Shown here: in pieces, positions 56,883 to 64,000 of the stretch | Numbering within the stretch: the first letter of the stretch is position 1 | How the letters are laid out: each line of letters starts with the position of its first letter | DNA from: Vombatus ursinus | Lineage: Eukaryota; Chordata; Mammalia; Diprotodontia; Vombatidae | NCBI RefSeq assembly: GCF_900497805.2 | Contig: NW_020954630.1 | Location: 3,323,573 to 3,387,572, forward strand | Direction of reading: 5' to 3' | DNA: 64,000 bases | Notes under the pieces: model-generated | The model's input: only the letters and a program-made list of their open reading frames with translations | What the model was told of the DNA's origin: nothing | Databases searched by the model: none | Position numbers and translations under genes: made by a program

Positions 56883-56994
56883 GTTTTAGAAAATAGTACA
56901 CTTCATTTTTAAAATGCTCTACCTCCTAAATAAGTTTCAATGATAAGTAGGGAAGGAAGGTTAATGACAAATTAGTCTATGCCTTTTATAAAAT

Positions 56995-57186
56995 TAGGGG
57001 TTCTTAACTTTTACATTGTCACAGTCTCTGTGGCAGTCTGGGAAACATATGGAGGACCCCTTCTCAAAATCAATTTTCAAAATGCACAGAACAAAATATA
57101 TGTTTACAAAGGAAACCAATTTTATTGAAATATAGTTATCAAAATTTTTTTAAATGGTTTCACATACCCTACCTTGAGAACCTCTG
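56995..57186. mobile_element. hAT-type MITE
   Basis: The left end TAGGGGTTCTTAACT and reversed right end CAGAGGTTCTCAAGG are imperfect inverted repeats. The interior 'tatggaggaccccttctcaa' and 'aaaccaattttattgaaata' is shared with the MITE at 58899-59371, so they are one family. No 8-bp TSD readable. Confidence 0.65.
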
Positions 57187-57254
57187 TAGCCTTTAAATCT
57201 CTGAAAACAACTCTCTCATCTCTGAGTTTTTTTCATATAAAATAGTTCACTGAA

Positions 57255-57600
57255 AACAGCAATATTATAATGATGATCAACTGTGACAGCTACTTTGATC
57301 AACACAATGATCCAAGACAATTTGCAAGGCCTCATGAAAAAAAATGCTGTCCACCTCAGAGAGAGAACAGATGAACTCTCTGAGTGCTGACTGAAGTATA
57401 ATTTTCTCACTTTATTTTTCTTGCTTTATTATTTCTTTGGTAACAAGTTAATATGGAAATATGTTTTGCATGATTTCAGCATGTATAATTGATATTATAT
57501 TGCTTGGCAGGGTAGGGGCTGGAGGGAAGGAGAGAATTCAGAACTCAAAATTTGTTTAAAGAATGAATGCTAAAAATAAATACTTTTTTAAAAAACATAA
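57255..57600 (+). mobile_element. L1 3' UTR fragment
   Basis: Forward L1 tail: 'gatccaagacaatttgcaag', 'aaaatgctgtccacctcaga', 'gaaatatgttttgcatgatt', 'cagaactcaaaatttgttta'. 5'-truncated. Confidence 0.8.
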
Positions 57601-58171
57601 AATACAATAGAATATTAAAAATAAAACTAAAATAAAATAAGATAGTTTACTGAACACTTACCATATTAGTAGATTTCTCTTTAGTTTATCAACTGATTTG
57701 TATCCACTAAAAATAAGCTAGTTGGACAATGTGGGCACTTATTTTGATTAACAATGGCTTTGTCTTCATTTATAATTGGATGTGGGTGGCAAGGACAGAA
57801 AATAAAATTATTGCTAATTGAAAAATAAAATGAAAGGTTAAAAAAAACAAACCAAACCCAAGCCAACTCTAACTGCAGTAGATTACTAGCTAGTTGAGGG
57901 CAGAAACTGTCTCTTCATTTTTTAACACCTCACAGGCCGAGGGCAGACAAGAGTGTCTAGTCTGTAGCAACATCTCAATAAACACATGTTAGATGGTATT
58001 TAGCTCAACATTTCAGCTGTTCTCTTCTTCTCAGAGCTCCCCATAACAGGGGGCTATAGCTTCCTGTATACATATTTATTCCCAGATTCTAAATAAAATT
58101 GTTGAAGCCAAAGCAGGAGTAACTTTGACTCAAGGCTAATAACTAGTCTGGGCCCTGAACAAAGGTCACAG
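57601..58171. other. Unassigned DNA with a possible L2 tail
   Basis: 57890-57990 has faint L2 tail layout ('tagttgagggcagaaactgt', 'tctcaataaacacatgttag'). Nothing else recognised. Confidence 0.4.
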
Positions 58172-58583
58172 TGATGGCGTGATGGGACCCTGAATTTTCC
58201 CACACATTTCAGCAGTCCAGATCACTGGGGTCTTACCTGAGGCATCTGATCCATCCCAGCCCATCTAGCTACTGAATAGTCCTTTCACTATGGCTCTCCC
58301 ACACACTCCAAACCACTTATTTCCTTTCACTGTCTCACCTGGACCACCTCAGGCTATTTACAACTCCTTAATCCCATCCAAATCTTCTCACAGTCTTTTT
58401 CTGTATATAAGTATCAATCTCACCCCCATCAAGTGCAAATTCGCTAGGAATCTAGCCCCTTCTATTGGTATTACAATAAACCTTGCCACCTTGACTGGAA
58501 GAGGGCTTGAGTGCTTGAATTCTTTCCAGGCAGATTCTCTTACTCTTACATTTTGGGGTTCCTAGCAAGCCCAAACCACATCA
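58172..58583 (+). mobile_element. Solo LTR of Ty3/gypsy-type fossil, with TSD
   Basis: 412 bp, starting TGATGGCGTGATGGGACC and ending AACCACATCA (TGATG / CATCA ends). TATA-like 'tgtatataagtatcaatct', polyadenylation signal in 'acaataaaccttgcc', and the clan box 'gagtgcttgaattctttcc'. 4-bp flanks ACAG at 58168-58171 and 58584-58587, the size used by gypsy elements. It is the only plus-strand member and the best-bounded LTR of the clan here. No interior attached. Confidence 0.8.
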
Positions 58584-58898
58584 ACAGCACCACACCCCAG
58601 CTGTTTCACGTAGCAGCTTTGTAAACTGAATTTGGCTCTAATTCACTGGAGGTAGAAGTATGGCAAAAGGTCAGTTTTGTTGGGGGCAGAATTGTATTCC
58701 TGCCCTACTTACTCAGTTTTGATATTCTGACTTATTTTCTTGGTCTTCTGGCACACCTACCCTAGCCCAATGCTAGGACTCTGAGAGGACAGCCCCTTCC
58801 CCCAATCCCAGTCACCAAGTTAGTTTCCTTGGCTACCATCTCATTAACTTGGGCCTGTAGGCACTGTCTTGGGGAAGAGTTTTTGTTTTGTCTAAGTA
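58584..58898. other. Unassigned DNA
   Basis: Nothing recognised. Confidence 0.4.
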
Positions 58899-59371
58899 CA
58901 GGAATTCTTAACATTTTTATGTCATAGATCCATTTAGCACTCTAGTAAAACCTATGGACCCCTTCTCAGAATATTTTTAAATGCAGAAGACAAAATACAT
59001 ATGATTATAAGAGAAATCAATTCTATTGAAAAATAACAAAATTAAAAATAAAAAACTGATGGGGGAATTTGTTTGGGGGACTTAGGTGGCTCAGATATAG
59101 TTCCAGGCCTGGAGTTAGGAAGACCTGAATTCAAATTTAGCCTCAGACACTTAAGTAGGTGGGTGACCCTAGGCAAATCACTTAGCATGTTTGCTTCAGT
59201 TTCTTTTTCCCATCTACAAACTGGGGATAATAATAGCACCGACTCCCAGTGTTGTTGTGAGGACCAAATGAGGTAATAATTGTAACGCACTCAGCATAGT
59301 GCCTGGGACATAGTAAGCACTATATAAATGTTGGCTATCTAGCTAGCTATTCCTCAGGTTAAGAATTTCTG
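58899..59371. mobile_element. hAT-type MITE split by a MIR-type SINE
   Basis: The left end CAGGAATTCTTAACA and reversed right end CAGAAATTCTTAACC match at 13 of 15. The left part 58899-59060 shares 'cctatggaccccttctcaga' with the MITE at 56995. The SINE at 59064-59350 occupies the middle. Flanks 'gtctaagta' and 'gtctagtcc' may be a decayed TSD. Confidence 0.75.
59064..59350 (+). repeat. MIR-type SINE nested in a hAT MITE
   Basis: Near full length: 'cctggagttaggaagacctg', 'gtgaccctaggcaaatcact', 'gataataatagcaccgactc' and 'gtaagcactatataaatgtt'. Confidence 0.85.
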
Positions 59372-60419
59372 GTCTAGTCCAAGGGTAAGCAAACCATGAA
59401 AAGTAGACTCTTAAGTTTGAAGGGAGTAGGGAGTAATAGTGGTTTACATAAATATAGATTAAGCATCACAGGGAGGCATCTGTGCTTAAAAAAAAAAGTC
59501 TCCTGTACACATTCCAACAATGGCAAATTAATTAATGTTAAGAAGTTCCTCTCTGAAAATACAAGCTCCCCTGGGAGGGTAAAGCCTATCAGTCACCAGG
59601 TGGGAATTACTTTGATCAAATAATCAACTTGTTATCTTCCTGACTGAGATCTGTAGAAATTAAGGAAATAGGAGTTTCAGTTGTGGGGTTGTTAATTTTA
59701 GAACAAGGGACACTTGGGAAGAGAGGCCTGCATGCAAGGGGAACACGGGAGAGGGAACAGAAGGAAAGCTGAGAGGAGGAAAACCTCCTTGGTAAGATTG
59801 CCCAGTGCCTTCATGGGGTAACTAAAAATAATTTTTGTCTTTGGATTTCTGTCTTCCGGCTTTACAGAAAAGTACAAGGAGCCTTCCTGGGTGACAACTA
59901 CTGTAAAGTAGTAAAGGCCTGTGTGGAAGGCACTATGTGTACTGTCTTTCCCTTCCTCTTCTCGTTTAAGTTTATTGTGCTTAAAGCCTTACTTGTGATA
60001 ATAATGGTGAGGCCTGAGGGGATTGCTTCTTCTTTCAAGTTCTACATTAGTACCACTGGAATAGACCCAGATCTTTAGATCCACCCTCAGATAGACCTAG
60101 ATTTTAGGAATCTGCCATTCTGTGAGTTACAACAGTGCCTAGATCCCAGCATTTCACAAACTTGGGAGTAGAAGCTTATCTAGTTAAACCCTAGCCTAGG
60201 GGAGGCCTGTCTACCTAACTATTCCAGAGAGCAAGTGATGGACTTGCAGGTGATTACTGTATTTTGAAATGGAGAAAGACTTAGCTGTAACCGAAATAAA
60301 AAACTTCATCTTCCCCACCAGTTTTATCTCACTACTATTCTTCAGTTCCACAAGATAGAATCTTGGCCCCAGCCTATTAGTCTTACCATTCATTACTCCC
60401 CTTCTCACACGCTATGTAT
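59372..60419. other. Unassigned, apparently single-copy DNA
   Basis: No gene recognised. Contains one half (60053-60115) of a local two-copy repeat whose other half is at 61723-61790. Confidence 0.4.
60053..60115 (+). repeat. Unclassified two-copy repeat, copy A
   Basis: Shares 'ctggaatagaccca', 'atct', 'agacct' and 'taggaa' in order with 61723-61790. Family unknown. Confidence 0.5.
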
Positions 60420-60780
60420 GGTCCAGCCAAACTGGCCTTCTTCCTGTTCTTCACACTGACTCTCTCCTGTTGACGTTTCTTTCCATTGGCTGGCCTCTAC
60501 ACTTGGAATGCTACCTCCTTACCTCTTCCTCCCAGAATCCCTCACTTCCTTCAAGACAAAGTTCAAGCATCACTTTCTATTTCTTGCACCAACTGCTAAT
60601 GCCCTTCCTCCCAAATCTTGCATCTATTTATTTTGTTAATCCTCTCCTAAGTTCGTGTTATCTCCCTTCTTAGAATGTAAGTTCCAATGCAGTGACTGGT
60701 TCATTTTTGCTTTCTGTCCCCTGCAGAGCACAATATACTGCCTGTTGTAGGTACACAATCAATATTTGTTTAATTAGTTG
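60420..60780 (+). mobile_element. L2 3' end
   Basis: 'cttggaatgctacctcctta', 'agaatccctcacttccttca', 'ttctatttcttgcacc', 'tagaatgtaagttccaatgc' and 'aatcaatatttgtttaatta' in L2 order. Confidence 0.85.
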
Positions 60781-63548
60781 AGTTCTTACAATTTCTGCCT
60801 TCCCTTAGCCCCTGCAGAAGCTAGATCTCAGGGTTCTCTTAGGAGAGTTTCCCAACCCTCACTCAGCTGGGTTGCTCTTAACAATAGAACAAGGAAGCTC
60901 TTGGCCCTCTCCTCAAACACTTGAAATCCTGAGAGGAAAAAGGGAGGGATTCCATGAGTAGGCTGTAGAGTTCTCTAGGGCTTAGGCTGCCAGAGAGGAA
61001 CATAAGGAGGTATGAAATTAGACCACCACAAAGACTTCCTCTACATGTATTGGACTCTGTGTTTAGCTGAGGGCTATTTTTTGTCATTTTTTTGTTTGTT
61101 TTGCTTTTTAAAATGTCTCTTGTTGATCTGGCCTTTAAAATGAAATTTGGCAGTTGGAGCCAAATCTTTAAAGGGCATCAATGGGCATATATTTGGAGTT
61201 ACATGTCTAAATAGAAATAGTAAATAGACTCCTCAGTTTACTACCCTCCAAGGATTCCAATTTACAATTAAATTAAATCCTTTTCTGAGGATATATTTTC
61301 AGCCTCCTGTCTCATCCATTACAGTAAATTATCTGAGAATAAATACTACGTAAAAAAGATTCAACACCAGGTATAAGGACAAAATCCTGCAAGTACTAGA
61401 TTCATAGTAAGGAGCTGGTTATACCCCACTTACAGGCTTCCTCTTCTTCCCCCACACCCCTCCTTTGCTTGTTATTTGAAGGGAAAGTAATAGGTCCCAA
61501 GGTCCTATTTTAAGTTGGTCATGGTTGGCTGCATCAGCTGGCCCAGAGAAATGGTCAGATAGAGAATTCCCAGAAGATGAGTTGATTCTAGGGAAGCACT
61601 GGGGCTTGGGGTTTAAAGCAGTTCTAGTACTTCTGATCTAGGAGACTGAATGAAACTATTTCCTGTGAACCCAGGAAATGTGAGAAGGTTCTTGTCTCTT
61701 TATGCTGGTTTTCACTTAGAACCTCTGGAATAGACCCAAATCTCCAGGGTGACCCCAAAATGGACCTGGACACTAGGAACCCTTTGGACAAGTTCATGAA
61801 TAAATAGGGTCAGATGAATCCATACATCACCACTCTGCAAAATCTAATATGTGTAAGGCCCTATCCTAGACACTGGCATGCGACAAAAATAGAGAACTAA
61901 CCTGGTGTCTGGGGGTGGGGAATAAGCCATCTTCGTAACTGGCAACAATCCAGATCATATTTCACTGGTCTGGCGTTCACCCTGCTCTAGGACCTTTAAA
62001 TTCTATAGTGTATTACACTATTTGTTGACATGAGAAATAAGGCATAGTAGTTAAAATATGATTCCCAGAAACCAGGAGTAACCCAGGGCTTTATCCAGAG
62101 TAGGTGATTCACATATGTTCATCCTCATTGGGGCTTCATTAGGCTTATCTACATTAAGTACTGTATCAGAAGTTCAAAGGAATTTATAGATTTTTGATGA
62201 TAAATAAAGTCAGTTTTATGTAGGGCAAAAAGAAAATTAAATTGGGGGAACAGAGTAGGGAAAAAAATCTTCTAAGAAGATTTTTTTTGAAGACACTTAT
62301 TTTTTGAAGATTATCTACTGAGGCAAATCAAATCATTGCTCTAATGAATTAGCAAAGCAAGTGATGCCACTGCTACGACCTATAGAGGTTCCTTGTAATC
62401 TACTTGTAGACACCCAGGATTCCTTTCAATATGGCTTCTTTTCAGCTATTTTTGGTTTTGTGAGTCTGTGACAGTAGGTTATCTATTTAAGGCCTACGTG
62501 TCTACAGAGGCAGGGGACTATGGTTGCAGAATACATCATATAACAGGTTAGCTTTGCTGATTTTTTTCTGTTATGATTTGTAATAAGAGATGGGAGAAGG
62601 GGAGGGAAAGATATATCAGGAAATGCAGATGATGTTAAAAACAAAAGTTATCAATACATTTTAAAAAAATCTTCTACTAGTGAGTAAGCCTTTAGTGATA
62701 CTTCTTTTTTTAAACGGAACCATATTACCACAAATTCAAAGCAATTTAATGAAACAGAATAACATCCTATTACATGGAATTAAATTGGGTATTATTCCTG
62801 GTATCCAATCCCAAATGGTTATTGTCCATCCTTCCATATGTGTCTCTAGGGCAGTACAAGTCTCATTCCCAATTAACAAGATATCATAGACCCAGAAATA
62901 ACACATAAGACAGTAGATGTTAAATGCCAAATGAATGCTACAAATAATAAATTCTTGTGCAGCTTGAAGGAATATGGCCTAGCAGGTTGGTTAGGGAATG
63001 TTTTAGGAAAGCAGGAATTGAGCTGGGTCATGATAGATGGATAGGATTTAGATACATCTTTAGAGCTTTTGGAAAATGACAGCATTTTACTAGTTTTGAG
63101 TGAAATGTTCTCTATATTTAAAATATAACATGGTATTTTTCCTGAGAGAATGATTTTATTGTTCCCTGGCTCTAAAAGTCTGAGTCTGCCTCCCCTTACT
63201 ATTTACCCCTTACTCATCCTTAAAACTAAACCTGTTCTAATTTAGCTTTGTTTGTTTGCCTGGAAAACCCCTATACAGTAATTACATTTCATTACCCCTG
63301 TGGATCTATTCTCTCCTTAATTTGGCCAGGCAGAACTCATGCGACAGGCAGTAATATGGAGCCTTGCTGCTCTGTTCTTATTCCTTTGTATCTCTACCTG
63401 TAATAAGTATTGTTGAGTGAGTGACTAAAAGAATTATCCTGGCATATGCTGTCTAACTCATCTTTTTCAGGCTGCAAAGTATTCAAGCAAGGTGAAGGAA
63501 AACAAAGGTTGGGATATGATTATTACCTCATGGCTTATGGTTTGGATT
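60781..63548. other. Unassigned, apparently single-copy DNA
   Basis: The longest stretch without a recognised repeat. No frame over 70 codons and none with a known motif. Contains repeat copy B at 61723-61790. If any host gene neighbourhood or regulatory DNA is present in the window, this and 59372-60419 are the likeliest places, but nothing in the sequence proves it. Confidence 0.45.
61723..61790 (+). repeat. Unclassified two-copy repeat, copy B
   Basis: Pairs with 60053-60115; see that entry. About 65 bp, same orientation, 1.67 kb apart. Confidence 0.5.
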
Positions 63549-63835
63549 TTTTAAAAAAATATTTTACTCTTCCAATTATATGTAAAAACAACTTTAAACA
63601 TTCAATTTTTAAACCTTTGAGTTCCAAATTCTTTCTTTCCTTCTTATCCTTCTATGACGGCAAACAATTTGATATAGGTTACACTTGTTCAGTCATGCAA
63701 AACATATTTTCATATTAGTGATGTTGTGAAAGAAAACAAACCAAAAAGAAACATTAAAAAAAAGTAAAAAAAAATTGTATGCTTCCATCTGCATTCAGAT
63801 TCCATCAGTTCCTTCTCTATGTTATCCCTTTAGAC
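63549..63835 (-). mobile_element. L1 3' UTR fragment
   Basis: Reversed L1 tail: 'ccaattatatgtaaaaacaa', 'tttgagttccaaattctttc', 'caaacaatttgatataggtt', then 'cttccatctgcattcagatt'. 63836-64000 is unassigned. Confidence 0.85.
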
Positions 63836-64000
63836 TCTAGGATTTTATATTCTTTGTAGATGAATTATATTTTAATGGAATTTTTAATCAATAGAAAAGG
63901 CTAAAATAACTGAGCTTATCTATTTTGGTTAAAGAAATATGAACTTATCCTTCCTTCTATCTTTTCTGTTTTCCTCTCTTTTCCTTCCTAGTCCTCTCAT

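Noticed and set aside
62680-62930. Overlapping plus and minus open frames of 64-69 codons
   Set aside because: Both strands look equally open and neither product matches a family I know; AT-rich chance frames.

Overview
The window looks like nuclear DNA of a marsupial (metatherian). It is AT-rich, intergenic or intronic in character, and almost everything I can name is a transposable element. The main clue is the density of marsupial CORE-SINEs, recognisable in either orientation by a box reading GTTAAGTGACTTGCCCAGGG. They occur with L1/half-L1 LINEs, old L2/MIR copies and hAT-type miniature DNA transposons. I cannot fix the species. No host protein-coding gene, tRNA or CRISPR could be supported. 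The only cellular RNA signature is a 7SL RNA retropseudogene at 47761-48023. One 10-N gap lies at 32606-32615.

Layout. 1-510: a SINE tail, then a 90-bp inverted repeat that fits no family I know. 1985-4480: a long reverse-strand L2 holding two nested L1 tails, each with target-site duplications (TSDs), and a MIR. 4940-6960: a LINE tail, two reverse LTRs and an L2 end. 8325-8527: a hAT MITE with its TSD. 8925-15330: old L1 pieces, MIRs and an L2 split by a solo LTR. 16680-19330: a Ty3/gypsy fossil on the minus strand, invaded by a related LTR, a SINE and a short unidentified retrocopy. 21311-23369: a SINE and an ORF1-only L1-type element inserted side by side in the same target site, giving three identical 16-bp repeats. 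25190-31958: an old L1 split by a younger, internally deleted L1 that carries two SINE insertions. 33830-34330 and 42314-45242: half-L1 (HAL1-like) sequence with an unusual doubled 3' tail. 34860-42280: SINEs, an L2, a hAT MITE and MIRs. 49108-55957: a nearly full-length but decayed L1 with a tandemly duplicated 5' UTR. 56190-59371: MIR, L1 and SINE fragments, hAT MITEs and a solo LTR with terminal repeats and a 4-bp TSD. 59372-63548: mostly unassigned single-copy-looking DNA with one L2. 63549-63835: an L1 tail.

The window is best read as a stratigraphy. L2 and MIR form the base, old L1 and gypsy come next, then younger L1/HAL1 and SINEs. About fifteen insertions keep readable TSDs, so the order of events can be reconstructed. 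I found no new gene system. The most distinctive observations are the triple TSD, the ORF1-only element, the doubled HAL1 tail, the L1 5' UTR duplication and the inverted repeat at 110-503.
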